Source: Mesonia sp. HuA40 (GTDB taxonomy: Bacteria > Bacteroidota > Bacteroidia > Flavobacteriales > Flavobacteriaceae). Taken from it: 64,000 bases of DNA. A model generated the notes under the pieces. That model saw nothing but the letters and a program-made list of their open reading frames with translations. It searched no databases and was not told the origin of the DNA. Each line of letters begins with the position of its first letter. The stretch's first letter is position 1. A program made the position numbers and the translations under genes. This document shows positions 17,301 through 25,540 of this stretch, one piece after another. The stretch lies in assembly GCF_008017835.1 (NCBI RefSeq), contig NZ_VRLT01000028.1:62001-126000 (forward strand), given 5' to 3'.

Positions 17301-18603
17301 CCTCACTTACTTGAGAAGAAACAGCTCCAAAACCTTGATCTACACTCGCAACATCCCGAATGGCCTCGGTTAACAAACTCTGTTGTGGACCATTAATACC
17401 CAGCGGATTAAAGTCGTTATTACTATTGTTAGGAAATGCACTGGCAGGAGCATTGATAAAGCCTGAAAATGCTGGTGGATTGCTCGGATTACCATTGGCA
17501 TCTAATAAAACCCCCACTTTTCTAGGGTTAGACTCTCCCAAATCTTGAATTGCAACAATATTTCTAGCATCGGTGAGCGCCTGGGTTGAGTTTGTACGGT
17601 TGGTTACCCATAATTGCACTCGGGTAATTTGCACATTGCTATTTATAAAAGGATAATTCTCTAACGCTTTATCGTAATGTTCTCTAAAATATTGCGCCAA
17701 GAAAAAATGCCTGTTTTCATCATAATCTAGTATGAATTTTTCAAATTTCTCTACCGCTCCACCGCCTTGTATTTCTGTAGTCTGTCGTTCTGAGTTTTGC
17801 TCAGAAAAAACTCCTGTAATTGTAGTTTTTCCAAATTGCAACTGGGTTTTTACTCCAAATAGACTTTGACTACCCTGCATTAGTGAGCTGGTGAGTGGCA
17901 TACTCACATTACCCACCTCTATCTTTCTTACTATATCATCTTCTGTAGGAGTATACTCTAATTTGATTTGATTCTGGAAGTCAAAAGTAGATTGTGTATC
18001 ATAATTAGCGTTGATCTCTAGGCGCTTACCTATTTTACCCAGCAAACTCAAGCTTATACGTTGGTTAAAATCAAAGGTAAAACTACTTCGATTTCTAGGC
18101 GATAATGAGGGATTATCTTGTTTGGTGTATAGCACTCCCAAATCTACTTCAACCGAACCCTGTGGGATAATTTCAATTTCACTACCCCCAAAAATGCTTT
18201 CAAAAAAATCATTATTTACATAAAAAATGGGCAACAAGTTCTTTTGTGCCTCTTTGGCCTCATCACTTCTTCCAGTTAGCGCATCAGATTTTTGCTTAAA
18301 ATATTCTTTCATTTGATTTTTTAAAATCAAATTTTCATATTGCTCACGTGTTAAAACCAATGGATAATTGACATTCACCGCTCCAGTTTTCTCTGTATAA
18401 ATATACCGGTCTAAAATGGGGTCATAAGTATATTTTTGTTTAATACTATTAGGGTAACTTAAATCTATCTTACCCGTTTGATGTCCTGTCTCGGTGCTAT
18501 CTTGCACAGTTTCTTGTTGCGCCCAAAACTTAGGGCTAAAAATCAAGCCTAAAACCAGAAAAGCAACAATCTTACTTTTATTACCTAGAGCAATTGTATT
18601 CAA
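11380..18603 (-). CDS. sprA: SprA, giant outer-membrane translocon of type IX secretion
   Basis: Very large outer-membrane barrel that forms the protein-conducting pore of the type IX secretion system and is needed for gliding and adhesin export. It is 2407 aa, the usual size. A signal peptide spans about residues 1-28 (AFLVLGLIFSPKFWAQ). The body includes the SprA N-terminal type repeats, one near LPIFYVNNDFFESIFGG and PQGSVEVDLGVLYTK (about 125-160) and a second around FGVKTQLQFGKTTITGVFS. Long antiparallel beta-strand regions end in YALSKNLTAIFYYDHTFSQY and a final TTIRSGITLRYNFGN. It is five bases downstream of ruvA. The frame is intact over 7.2 kb. Confidence 0.97.
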   Translation of the reverse strand: MNTIALGNKSKIVAFLVLGLIFSPKFWAQQETVQDSTETGHQTGKIDLSYPNSIKQKYTYDPILDRYIYTEKTGAVNVNYPLVLTREQYENLILKNQMKEYFKQKSDALTGRSDEAKEAQKNLLPIFYVNNDFFESIFGGSEIEIIPQGSVEVDLGVLYTKQDNPSLSPRNRSSFTFDFNQRISLSLLGKIGKRLEINANYDTQSTFDFQNQIKLEYTPTEDDIVRKIEVGNVSMPLTSSLMQGSQSLFGVKTQLQFGKTTITGVFSEQNSERQTTEIQGGGAVEKFEKFILDYDENRHFFLAQYFREHYDKALENYPFINSNVQITRVQLWVTNRTNSTQALTDARNIVAIQDLGESNPRKVGVLLDANGNPSNPPAFSGFINAPASAFPNNSNNDFNPLGINGPQQSLLTEAIRDVASVDQGFGAVSSQVSEGTDYAKLENARQLQPSEYTLHPQLGYVSLNQRINNDEMLAVAFQFTVNGQVYQVGEFANDGVPATQGQTTGTDPNNQNQVAVSQNLVVKMLKSPITNVNEPVWDLMMKNIYSLDAFQIEKEDFRFNILYTDPQPLNYIKGVANANLPPDVEDKTLLRVFNLDNLNLNNDPVQDGDGFFDFVNGLTIDTQNGRVIFTSVEPFGEYLFNKLDNTPNGGPENYENPLSYNANQTKYVFRSLYTTTKIQAEQEEADKNKFQLKGSYKSSGQGGIPIGAFNVPQGSVVVTAGGRTLQEGVDYTVDYQLGRVNILDEALLASDTPIQVSTENNALFGQQTKRFTGLDIQHEFNKNFIIGATYLNLNERPLTQKANYSYEPINNSMYGFNLNYSTEVPFFTRLVNKLPNIDTDVPSNFSVRGEFAYLHPGSPKGDNFNGVATSYVDDFEASQTSISVMSPLSWFLSSAPLGFGGERSNNDLATTYKRAHLSWYTIDPIFYTNQRPSGISDNDLSSYATRRVFIDEIFPDTDIVQGQTQAIYTLDLNFNPQERGQYNFNPAATDNTLPNPKENFGGIMREITTTDFERSNVEFIEFWVMDPFIYQENASINEGLITLNLGNISEDILKDGRKQYENGLPVDGSTDNTLETAFGKVPSNQSLVYAFDTEGQQRVNQDLGLDGLDDSEEGLQFPQFAGLEDPANDNYEFYLSATGNILERYKKYNGLQGNSPTEVGQNNRGRTTVPSVEDINRDNTMNTIDSYFEYKVPVFRNMSVENNTASFAGVDYDYITDVKTLTTTLQNGKQMEVRWVQFKIPLRTESQFAVNGIADLRSIRFMRMFLSGFEKEVTLRFGSLDLVRGDYRRYNQAVVPDGTDPEITTGTTFEVTAVSKEQTSDYVTPPGVVREELIDNNQRVREDEQSMSLVVKNLKPNDSRAVYKNFQIDMRQFENLEMFLHAESLPAPEPTLLDGELSAFIRMGTDFTDNFYQVEIPLTVSDLNSTVPRDVWPIENDLKLPLALLQQIKSLVIGNPNFNPGQLNYFNKELQPVTGNTSGEMKVGIKGNPTFGDIRMLMLGLKNTGTTQASGEVWFNELRLSDMKNEGGWAAIVNMDTNLADFASVSATGKRSTVGFGSIEQGPNQRSREDVKQYDVVTSLNMGQLLPKKWGVKVPFSYSRGEELITPQFDPEYLDLELETLLDNATPERKRELQERAEDYTKRQSVSVIGLRKERQNQDKVPLPIDVENFTFSGTYNQEDHRDFEIAEALSQNVNVGATYEYAPPKVAVEPFKNISVLDSSDYYQPLKDFNFNLLPTSLSASSTILRQYNEQRFREINLPPGSLGLPKLYQRNYTLDYQYAINHQLTQSLNFVLSANTNRIVRNYIDEENRQDNSVGVWDDFFAIGDPNSFNQNLQVNYELPFEKFPFLKFLRATYSYTGNFQWQRGSQILRDLPGIPDLGNTIQNANTHQINGTVEMGTLYDYIGLKKKGGNSNKSAINMNARPANALGFSRSGGTNAANTDDEELSFGDRVLSTGIDVVTALKRLTFNYQETNGMFLPGYTNDIGFLGTLKPSAGFVFGGQNDIRERAARRGWLTTYQEFNEQYTENETRNLGVQANIGLLPGLTLDLNANRVYSENYAENYRVNQDDLQYRSLAPNSFGNFNISTIMISSAFSESTKERSEAFEQFRENRLAVANRLARKAGIDLSDPANINQETGFPKGFGRTSQAVLLPSFLSAYTGKDAQDISLGAFRDVPLPNWTLKYTGLMRIKWFKDTFRRFTLQHGYTSLYSINQFQSNLDYDRTNPYSITNLDQSGNFKNPFLISNINLSEQFSPLIKVDMELKNSIKLSTEIRRDRQLSLSFDNNLLTEVQGNEYIFGLGYRVQDLSFTTKVGGNNRIIRSDLNLKADISFRRNESIIRYLDFANSQTTAGQDLWSVYFTADYALSKNLTAIFYYDHTFSQYAISTAFPTTTIRSGITLRYNFGN

Positions 18604-18608
18604 GATAT

Positions 18609-19190
18609 TTATAAGTTTTTTAGAGCTAGCTTTATAATTTGTTGAACGGTTGAGTCTGGAGTTTCTTTTAAAATGCGCTGCACTACTTTTTCAGATTGCT
18701 TTGCACTATACCCAAGAGTTTCTAGTGCAGATAACGCTTCTTGCTTTGCACTATTGCCTTGAGGCATTGAAATTTGTGCTTGTTCAAGGTGATCTCCTAG
18801 TTTATCTTTTAAATCTATAATTACCCTTTGCGCTGTTTTGGTTCCTATCCCTTTCACACTTTTTATCACATCAACATCTTCTTGGGTTATAGCTTCAACA
18901 ACTTCTTGAGGAGATAAAGAAGAGAGCATGGTTCTTGCTGTACTTGCGCCTATACCCGACACTGATATGAGTTTTTTGAAAATCTCACGCTCTTGCACCT
19001 GCATAAACCCGAATAAAGTATGCGCATCTTCTCGAACTTGTAAATAGGTATAAATTTTTACGTTCTCGTCGAGCGGAAGTTGCTCGTAGGTATGTAAAGA
19101 AATATGTAAAAAATAACCAACACCCTGGCAGTCAATTACCACATAAGTAGGTGACTTTTCGGCTAATCTACCTTTTAAATAAGCAATCAT
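18609..19190 (-). CDS. ruvA: Holliday junction branch migration protein RuvA
   Basis: Binds four-way DNA junctions as a tetramer and recruits the RuvB motor. It has 193 aa, the usual length. Domain I is an OB fold (MIAYLKGRLAEKSPTYVVID). Domain II has two helix-hairpin-helix motifs, SVSGIGASTARTMLSS and SVKGIGTKTAQRVIIDLKDK, at about residues 70-130. Domain III is the C-terminal RuvB-binding helix bundle (KQEALSALETLGYSAKQSE). It is transcribed ahead of sprA with a five-base gap and has its own promoter after the malic enzyme terminator. ruvB lies 3.4 kb upstream on the same strand. Confidence 0.98.
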   Translation of the reverse strand: MIAYLKGRLAEKSPTYVVIDCQGVGYFLHISLHTYEQLPLDENVKIYTYLQVREDAHTLFGFMQVQEREIFKKLISVSGIGASTARTMLSSLSPQEVVEAITQEDVDVIKSVKGIGTKTAQRVIIDLKDKLGDHLEQAQISMPQGNSAKQEALSALETLGYSAKQSEKVVQRILKETPDSTVQQIIKLALKNL

Positions 19191-19215
19191 AAACGTTAAT
19201 AAAGCGTTAAAGCTC

Positions 19216-19244
19216 CAAATGTAGCAAATTAATTAGGATACAAA
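19216..19244 (-). promoter_or_regulatory. promoter of the ruvA-sprA-gcvH-vanZ unit
   Basis: Minus-strand TTTG (19244-19241), a 17-base gap, then TACATTTG (19223-19216). It lies 25 bases before the ruvA ATG and just after the malic enzyme terminator. The gap is slightly shorter than the common 19-21. Confidence 0.6.
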
Positions 19245-19245
19245 A

Positions 19246-19278
19246 AGTAAAAAGCAGGTTTAACACACCTGCTTTTTT
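19246..19278 (-). terminator. intrinsic terminator after malic enzyme gene
   Basis: Nine-bp stem AAAGCAGGT/ACCTGCTTT followed on the minus strand by TTACTTTTTG. It begins nine bases after the malic enzyme stop codon. Confidence 0.75.
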
Positions 19279-19286
19279 CGTGTATT

Positions 19287-21593
19287 TTAATGCGGTATTC
19301 CTGTGTGAGATCGTTTTTCTTTTTCTTGCGCATCTACAACTGCAACGGCGGTCATGTTAACCATTTCTTCTACACTAGCTCCTAATTGCAAAACATGTGC
19401 AGGTTTTTTTAATCCCATTAAAATAGGACCAATAGAATCGGTTTGATTCAATTCTTTTATCATTTTGTAATTAGAATTGGCCGCATCAAGGTTCGGAAAA
19501 ATAAGCGTATTCACCTTTCTACCCGCTAATTTTGAAAACGGGAATTTACTTTCTAACATGCGTCGACTCAAAGCAAAATCTACTTGCAATTCGCCATCTA
19601 CAATCAAATCTGGCATTTTATCGTGTAAAATCTCTACTGCACGTTTTATTTTCTTTGCTTTATCATGTTTAGAGGACCCGAAATTTGCATAAGAAACCAT
19701 GGCCATAATAGGTTCCATACCAAACATTTTTACGATTCGACTAGTCATATAAGCAATTTTAGCCAAATCTTCAGAATCGGGCTCTATATTAATGGAGGTA
19801 TCGCTAATAAACAACGGACCACGGGTGGTATTCATCAAATTGGTTGCTGCAATTCGAGTTACCCCTTTATCCATTCCGATCAAATCTAAAATTGGTTTCA
19901 CCACGGTAGGATAGGCTCTAGAATAACCAGACAACAAAGCGTCTGCATCTCCTTCATTTACCATCATACTAGCGTAATAGTTACGCTCGCGCATCAGCTT
20001 TTGCGCCTCATACAAGGTAATTCCATTACGTTTTCTAGCATTCCAAAACACTTCGGCATAAGCATTTACTTGGTCTTTGCATTCATCAGACTTAGGGTCT
20101 ATAATCTCAACAGCTTCTGTTTTTTCAAACTCCAATTCCTGCATCAATTCAAGAATCACATCCTTTCTTCCTAATAGAATAGGTCTACATAAGCCTTCAT
20201 CGTGACCTATTTGAGCTGCTTTTAATACATCTAAATGATCTGCTTCGGCATAAACCACCCGTTTTGGATTTAGCTTTGCTCTATTTAAAAGCAAACGGGT
20301 AATTTTATTATCGCCTCCCATACGTTCATAAAGCTCATCTTCATAGCGTTGCCAATCCTCTATAGGTTCTTGAGCCACGCCACTCTCCATTGCCGCCTTA
20401 GCTACTGCCGGCGGTATCTTTGTAAGCAATCTTGAGTCAAAAGGCTTAGGTATAATATATTCTCTACCAAAGCCCAATTTGGTTTCTCCGTAGGCAATAT
20501 TGACTTGCTCTGGAACATTTTCTTTAGCTAGCTCTGCTAAGGCCCTAACAGCAGCCATTTTCATAGCTTCATTAATTTTTGTGGCCCGAACATCTAATGC
20601 TCCTCTAAAAATAAACGGAAAACCAAGTACATTATTTACTTGGTTAGGATGATCGCTGCGCCCAGTTGCCATAATCAAATCTTTTCTTGTACCTACGGCT
20701 AAATCGTAATCAATTTCTGGATTAGGGTTAGCCATAGCAAAGACAATAGGATTCTTTGCCATGCTTAAGAGCATTTCTGGTGTAACAATATCGGCGATAG
20801 ACAAGCCCACAAAAACATCTGCATCTTGCATCGCCTCCTCGAGTGTATCGATTGTACGGCTGGTGGCAAACTCGTCTTTTTCGGCACTTAAATTCTCTCG
20901 ATCTTTACGGATTACCCCTTTACTATCTAACATAACAATGTTATCTGCCTGGGCCCCAAAAGCTTTATAAAGTCTAGTACAAGAAACTGCAGCGGCTCCT
21001 GCCCCACTCACCACAATTTTTACATCTTCTATTTTCTTATCTGCCAGCTCAACTGCATTTAAAAGTGCGGCAGCCGATATAATAGCCGTACCATGCTGGT
21101 CATCGTGCATCACGGGTATATCTAACTCTTCTTTTAAGCGTCTTTCAATTTCAAATGCTTCTGGTGCCTTTATATCCTCTAGGTTTATTCCACCAAAAGT
21201 TGGTGCAATATTCTTAACTGTTTGTATAAACTCATCTACATTTTTGGTATCAACTTCAATATCAAAAACATCTATATCTGCAAAAATCTTAAACAACAAG
21301 CCCTTCCCTTCCATTACGGGTTTAGAGGCCTCTGGCCCGATATCTCCTAAGCCCAAAACGGCAGTACCATTTGATATAACCGCAACCAAATTCCCTTTTG
21401 ATGTATACTTGTAGCTGTTGTTTTTATCTTTTTCAATCTCTAAACAAGGAGCGGCAACTCCAGGAGAATAAGCCAATGCTAAATCACGCTGAGTCGCGTA
21501 TTTTTTGGTTGGCACAACCTCTATTTTTCCAGGTTTGGGTTTGGCGTGATAAACTAAAGCTTCTCGTCTTTTTCTTTCGTTTTGTATGCTCAT
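19287..21593 (-). CDS. maeB: NADP-dependent malic enzyme with phosphotransacetylase-like C-terminus
   Basis: Oxidative decarboxylation of malate to pyruvate, giving NADPH. It is 768 aa from MSIQNERKRR; the longer frame is rejected because a promoter -7 box lies inside it. The malic domain covers about 1-420: VLGLGDIGPEASKPVMEGK, the metal/catalytic region PVMHDDQHGTAIISAAALLN, and the nucleotide-binding VVSGAGAAAVSC. About 425-760 is the phosphate acetyltransferase-like domain of the MaeB type (VVYAEADHLDVLKAAQ, PILLGRKDVI), thought to be regulatory rather than catalytic. It is third in the ruvB-queG-maeB run and ends at a strong terminator. Confidence 0.95.
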   Translation of the reverse strand: MSIQNERKRREALVYHAKPKPGKIEVVPTKKYATQRDLALAYSPGVAAPCLEIEKDKNNSYKYTSKGNLVAVISNGTAVLGLGDIGPEASKPVMEGKGLLFKIFADIDVFDIEVDTKNVDEFIQTVKNIAPTFGGINLEDIKAPEAFEIERRLKEELDIPVMHDDQHGTAIISAAALLNAVELADKKIEDVKIVVSGAGAAAVSCTRLYKAFGAQADNIVMLDSKGVIRKDRENLSAEKDEFATSRTIDTLEEAMQDADVFVGLSIADIVTPEMLLSMAKNPIVFAMANPNPEIDYDLAVGTRKDLIMATGRSDHPNQVNNVLGFPFIFRGALDVRATKINEAMKMAAVRALAELAKENVPEQVNIAYGETKLGFGREYIIPKPFDSRLLTKIPPAVAKAAMESGVAQEPIEDWQRYEDELYERMGGDNKITRLLLNRAKLNPKRVVYAEADHLDVLKAAQIGHDEGLCRPILLGRKDVILELMQELEFEKTEAVEIIDPKSDECKDQVNAYAEVFWNARKRNGITLYEAQKLMRERNYYASMMVNEGDADALLSGYSRAYPTVVKPILDLIGMDKGVTRIAATNLMNTTRGPLFISDTSINIEPDSEDLAKIAYMTSRIVKMFGMEPIMAMVSYANFGSSKHDKAKKIKRAVEILHDKMPDLIVDGELQVDFALSRRMLESKFPFSKLAGRKVNTLIFPNLDAANSNYKMIKELNQTDSIGPILMGLKKPAHVLQLGASVEEMVNMTAVAVVDAQEKEKRSHTGIPH

Positions 21594-21616
21594 TTGTATT
21601 TTGTTTAGCGAACCTA

Positions 21617-21624
21617 CAAATGTA
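21617..21624 (-). promoter_or_regulatory. promoter -7 box upstream of maeB
   Basis: Minus-strand TACATTTG, 23 bases ahead of the ATG at 21593. It is identical to the -7 boxes of ruvA and the remB-like gene. I see no convincing -33 TTTG. Confidence 0.5.
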
Positions 21625-21644
21625 AACATAAGTTTTTTGATTTG

Positions 21645-22574
21645 CTAAGATTGCTTTTTTAAAAACGAGATATTACGATGAAGACCCGCAAATTTAGTCC
21701 GTTTAACGGCCGATTTTTGAAAAATCTTACCAAAAGTTTCTTGTGTAATCTCTTCCCAATCAGATTTTGTGTAGGCCAGCAAATCGGGGTGTGGATCAAA
21801 AAGTGGTTCATTATGGGGTTTAGAAAATCGGTTCCAAGGGCAAACATCTTGACAAATGTCGCAACCAAACATCCAATCATCAAATTTACCTTTTTGTGAT
21901 GGTGGTATTTCCTCTTTTAGCTCAATGGTAAAGTAAGATATACATTTACTACCATCTACACGATAAGGTTCATAAATCGCTTCTGTTGGGCAAGCATCAA
22001 TACAGGCCGTACAGCTACCACAGTGATCTGTTACGGGAGTATCGGGTTCTAACTCTAGGTCTAAAATTAATTCTGCAATAAAGAAGAATGAGCCTGTTTT
22101 TTTGGCCAATAAATTACTGTTTTTACCTATCCAACCCAATCCGCTTCTAGCCGCCCAAGCTTTATCTAGAACTGGTGCAGAATCAACAAAAACACGCCCC
22201 TCAACGGCTCCAATCTCATTTTTTATGTATTCAAATAATATTTTTAGTTTATCTTTAATTACGAAATGATAATCCCGACCATAGGCATATTTGCTTATTT
22301 TGTAGGTATCTTGTCTCTGATTTACATCAGGATAATAATTATATAGTAAAGATATTACACTTTTTGCCCCAGGAACAAGCAATCGAGGATCAAGCCGTTT
22401 ATCAAAATGATTCTCCATATAACCCATCTGTCCATTTTTATCCTCTTTTAGCCATTGTTCTAAACGAGGAGCTTCTTCTTCAAGAAATTCTGCTTTGCTC
22501 ACACCGCAAGAAATGAACCCAAGCCGGTCTGCTTCGAGTTTAATAAGTTCTTTATAAGTAAAGGTAGTGCTCAT
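21645..22574 (-). CDS. queG: epoxyqueuosine reductase QueG
   Basis: Cobalamin- and iron-sulfur-dependent enzyme for the last step of queuosine synthesis in tRNA. It has 309 aa from [12 protein letters not shown]; a Met three codons earlier would overlap the ruvB stop by one base. Two 4Fe-4S clusters are predicted from [16 protein letters not shown] (about residues 190-205) and [13 protein letters not shown] (about 238-250). The N-terminal part has the family phrases [20 protein letters not shown] and WIGKNSNLL. It starts eight bases after the ruvB stop and precedes maeB, so the three probably share a transcript. The C-terminus (FLKKQS) is not extended by a HEAT domain. Confidence 0.95.
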   Translation of the reverse strand: MSTTFTYKELIKLEADRLGFISCGVSKAEFLEEEAPRLEQWLKEDKNGQMGYMENHFDKRLDPRLLVPGAKSVISLLYNYYPDVNQRQDTYKISKYAYGRDYHFVIKDKLKILFEYIKNEIGAVEGRVFVDSAPVLDKAWAARSGLGWIGKNSNLLAKKTGSFFFIAELILDLELEPDTPVTDHCGSCTACIDACPTEAIYEPYRVDGSKCISYFTIELKEEIPPSQKGKFDDWMFGCDICQDVCPWNRFSKPHNEPLFDPHPDLLAYTKSDWEEITQETFGKIFQKSAVKRTKFAGLHRNISFLKKQS

Positions 22575-22582
22575 GTTTATCA

Positions 22583-23605
22583 TTAGAATAACCCTGCCTG
22601 CGAATTAGGCCTAGAAATACCCAAATGCCTATAAGCAGCCTCGGTTACCTCTCGCCCGCGGGGTGTTCTAACAATAAAACCTTGCTGGATTAAGAAAGGT
22701 TCATAGACTTCTTCAATAGTTTCTGCACTTTCGCTCACTGCCGTAGACAGAGTGGTAATCCCCACAGGGCCACCTTTAAACTTGTGAATAATGGTGGTTA
22801 ATATTTTATTGTCCATTTCATCAAGTCCATTAGCATCAACATTGAGTGCTTCTAAACCATATTGGGCAATAGCTAAATCGATTTGACCTGATCCTTTTAT
22901 TTGTGCAAAATCTCTAACCCTTCTCAATAGGGCGTTGGCTATACGGGGTGTTCCTCTACTTCGGCTTGCAATTTCAATAGCCGCTTGAGTTTTAATGGGT
23001 ACTCGCAAAATACTAGCGCTTCTTTCTATAATAGTGGCTAGGAGCTCTGTATTATAATATTGTAATCTGCTTGAAATACCAAACCTAGCACGCATGGGTG
23101 CAGTTAATAGACCAGAACGAGTGGTTGCTCCAACAAGAGTAAACGGATTTAATTCTATCTGAACACTACGTGCATTAGGACCACTTTCTATCATGATATC
23201 TATCTTAAAATCCTCCATGGCAGAATAGAGATACTCTTCTATAACCGGACTGAGGCGATGTATTTCATCTATAAATAAAACATCTCGAGGCTCCAAATTG
23301 GTTAATAACCCAGCTAAATCACCAGGCTTGTCGAGAACAGGACCGGAAGTAATTTTGATACCTGCTCCGAGTTCATTGGCCAAAATATGAGCTAGCGTTG
23401 TTTTACCTAGACCTGGAGGCCCGTGAAACAGCGTATGATCTAAAGCCTCATCGCGAAGATTAGCCGCTTGAACAAAAATAGCCAAATTTTCCAGTACCTT
23501 TTCTTGACCTGCAAAATCATTAAAAGATAAAGGCCTTAAGGCTTTCTCTATATCGTGCTCGGCTGGAGAGAACCCCTCACCAGTTGGATCTAAATGCTCA
23601 TTCAT
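22583..23605 (-). CDS. ruvB: Holliday junction branch migration ATPase RuvB
   Basis: Hexameric AAA+ motor that drives branch migration with RuvA. It has 340 aa from [14 protein letters not shown]. Walker A is [12 protein letters not shown] (about residue 60), Walker [10 protein letters not shown], sensor 1 GATTRSGLL, and the arginine-finger region [12 protein letters not shown]. The C-terminal winged helix carries [19 protein letters not shown]. It is the first gene of ruvB-queG-maeB and follows the oxidase operon terminator. A CAAAGATA box (minus TATCTTTG, 23611-23618) only a few bases from the ATG could be a promoter giving a very short leader, but this is weak. Confidence 0.98.
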   Translation of the reverse strand: MNEHLDPTGEGFSPAEHDIEKALRPLSFNDFAGQEKVLENLAIFVQAANLRDEALDHTLFHGPPGLGKTTLAHILANELGAGIKITSGPVLDKPGDLAGLLTNLEPRDVLFIDEIHRLSPVIEEYLYSAMEDFKIDIMIESGPNARSVQIELNPFTLVGATTRSGLLTAPMRARFGISSRLQYYNTELLATIIERSASILRVPIKTQAAIEIASRSRGTPRIANALLRRVRDFAQIKGSGQIDLAIAQYGLEALNVDANGLDEMDNKILTTIIHKFKGGPVGITTLSTAVSESAETIEEVYEPFLIQQGFIVRTPRGREVTEAAYRHLGISRPNSQAGLF

Positions 23606-23621
23606 AAAAACAAAGATAAAC

Positions 23622-23654
23622 AAAAAGCCTTTTCAAATCTTGAAAAGGCTTTTG
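23622..23654 (-). terminator. terminator of the act-cox operon
   Basis: A perfect stem of about 14 bp (aaaagccttttcaa/ttgaaaaggctttt) with a three-base loop, ending in T's on the minus strand. It starts 20 bases after the coxA stop. Confidence 0.85.
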
Positions 23655-23673
23655 TGATTTATTAAAAGAAGTT

Positions 23674-25506
23674 TTAATGACTTAATTCATCTTCATTAGG
23701 CTGAAGTGGTATGTGCTGTGGCACAAAATCTTGCCCAGGAATTACATAGTCTGTTTCTTCCTTATTCATTTTACTATAGTCATACGACCAACGGTACACA
23801 CTTGGTATTTCACCTGGCCAGTTACCATGGATATGCTCTACCGGAGTAGTCCATTCTAGCGTGGTCGCGTTCCAAGGGTTCTGCGTAGCTTTTCTACCAT
23901 AGAAAATAGAAGCTATAAAGTTATAAACAAATATCAATTGAGCTAATGCGGTCATAATAGCAAACAATGTGATTAGTACATTTACGTCAGCTAAGTCATC
24001 GAAATAAGGAAACGCTGTATTGGTGTAGTACCTTCTAGGAAGTCCGGCTAGACCGATAAAGTGCATAGGGAAGAAAACTCCGTATGCTCCAACGGCAGTA
24101 ATCCAAAAATGCGCATATCCTAAGTTTTTGTTCATCATTCTCCCAAACATTTTGGGAAACCAGTGATATACTCCGGCTAACAAACCGTACACTGCCGAAA
24201 TACCCATTACCAAGTGGAAGTGTGCAATAACAAAATAGGTATCATGCACGTTGATATCTAGCGTACTATCTCCTAAAATAATTCCTGTTAATCCTCCTGT
24301 TATAAAAGTAGAAACAAATCCAATTGAGAATAGCATCGCAGGGTTAAGCTGCAAGTTACCTTTCCATAAGGTAGTGATCCAGTTAAAGGCTTTTACCGCA
24401 GAAGGAATGGCAATTAAAAGGGTTGTAAAAGTAAACACAGAACCTAAGAAAGGATTCATTCCTGATACGAACATATGGTGACCCCAAACGATTGTAGATA
24501 AAAAGGCAATGGCTAATATAGAAGCAATCATCGCTCGGTAACCAAAAATAGGTTTTCTTGAATTTGTCGCCATGATTTCGGACACTAGCCCCATTGCTGG
24601 AAGAATAACGATGTATACTTCTGGGTGACCTAAGAACCAAAATAAGTGCTCAAAAAGTACAGGTGAACCACCTTGGTGTGCTAAAACTTCTCCTTTAATA
24701 TAAATATCACTTAAGAAGAAGGATGTACCAAAACTCCTATCCATGATAAGCATTAGCGCGGCACTTAATAAAACAGGGAAAGAAACCACACCAATAATAG
24801 CCGTTACAAACAAAGCCCAAATTGTAAGCGGAAGACGTGTCATAGACATGCCCTTTGTTCTTAAGTTAAGTACGGTAACGATATAATTCAATGAACCAAT
24901 TAGCGATTGCGCAATAAATATTGCCATAGATATTAACCAAAGCGTCATCCCTAAACCAGAACCAGGAATAGCCTCTGGTAAAGCACTCAATGGAGGATAG
25001 ATAGTCCAACCAGCTGATGCTGGTCCCGATTCTACAAATAAAGAACTAATCATGATAACACATGATATAAAGAATAACCAGTATGACACCATATTCATAA
25101 AGCCGGAAGCCATATCACGCGCTCCAATTTGCAATGGAATTAATAGGTTACTAAAAGTACCACTTAAACCGGCTGTCAATACAAAGAACACCATTATAGT
25201 ACCGTGAATGGTAACTAATGCTAAGTAAGAATCTGGCGTCATTACTCCATCTGGTGCATACTTATCGCCAAGAAGTAACTCAAAAATATAAAAAGATTGT
25301 TCTGGCCAAGCCAATTGGATTCTGAACAATATGGACATCAATATCCCTATGAATCCCATAGCAAACCCAGTAATCAAAAACTGTTTAGCGATCATTTTAT
25401 GATCTTGACTAAAAATATATTTAGTAATAAACGTTTCTTTATGGTGGTGACCGTGACCATCATCGTGGTGCTGATCTTGAGCGTTTAATGTTGCGTTTAC
25501 TGACAT
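23674..25506 (-). CDS. coxA: cytochrome c oxidase subunit I
   Basis: Catalytic subunit of the aa3 oxidase, holding heme a and the heme a3-CuB centre where oxygen is reduced. It has 610 aa and twelve or so spans. Ligands are visible: the heme a His in LVTIHGTIMVFF, the His-Tyr pair in FLGHPEVYIVILP, the CuB His pair in TIVWGHHMFVSG, and the two His of FVIAHFHLVMG. The exported or cytoplasmic N-terminus is His-rich (QHHDDGHGHHHKE, residues 12-24). It is the last gene of the act operon, 34 bases after subunit II, and is followed by a terminator. Confidence 0.98.
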   Translation of the reverse strand: MSVNATLNAQDQHHDDGHGHHHKETFITKYIFSQDHKMIAKQFLITGFAMGFIGILMSILFRIQLAWPEQSFYIFELLLGDKYAPDGVMTPDSYLALVTIHGTIMVFFVLTAGLSGTFSNLLIPLQIGARDMASGFMNMVSYWLFFISCVIMISSLFVESGPASAGWTIYPPLSALPEAIPGSGLGMTLWLISMAIFIAQSLIGSLNYIVTVLNLRTKGMSMTRLPLTIWALFVTAIIGVVSFPVLLSAALMLIMDRSFGTSFFLSDIYIKGEVLAHQGGSPVLFEHLFWFLGHPEVYIVILPAMGLVSEIMATNSRKPIFGYRAMIASILAIAFLSTIVWGHHMFVSGMNPFLGSVFTFTTLLIAIPSAVKAFNWITTLWKGNLQLNPAMLFSIGFVSTFITGGLTGIILGDSTLDINVHDTYFVIAHFHLVMGISAVYGLLAGVYHWFPKMFGRMMNKNLGYAHFWITAVGAYGVFFPMHFIGLAGLPRRYYTNTAFPYFDDLADVNVLITLFAIMTALAQLIFVYNFIASIFYGRKATQNPWNATTLEWTTPVEHIHGNWPGEIPSVYRWSYDYSKMNKEETDYVIPGQDFVPQHIPLQPNEDELSH

Positions 25507-25540
25507 ATTTATAAGCTATTATATCTTTTCTAATGTATTA

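Noticed and set aside
11026-18223. Several plus-strand frames of 60 to 155 codons opposite gcvH and sprA
   Set aside because: All lie antisense to strongly conserved coding sequence, lack ribosome sites and carry no recognisable motifs.
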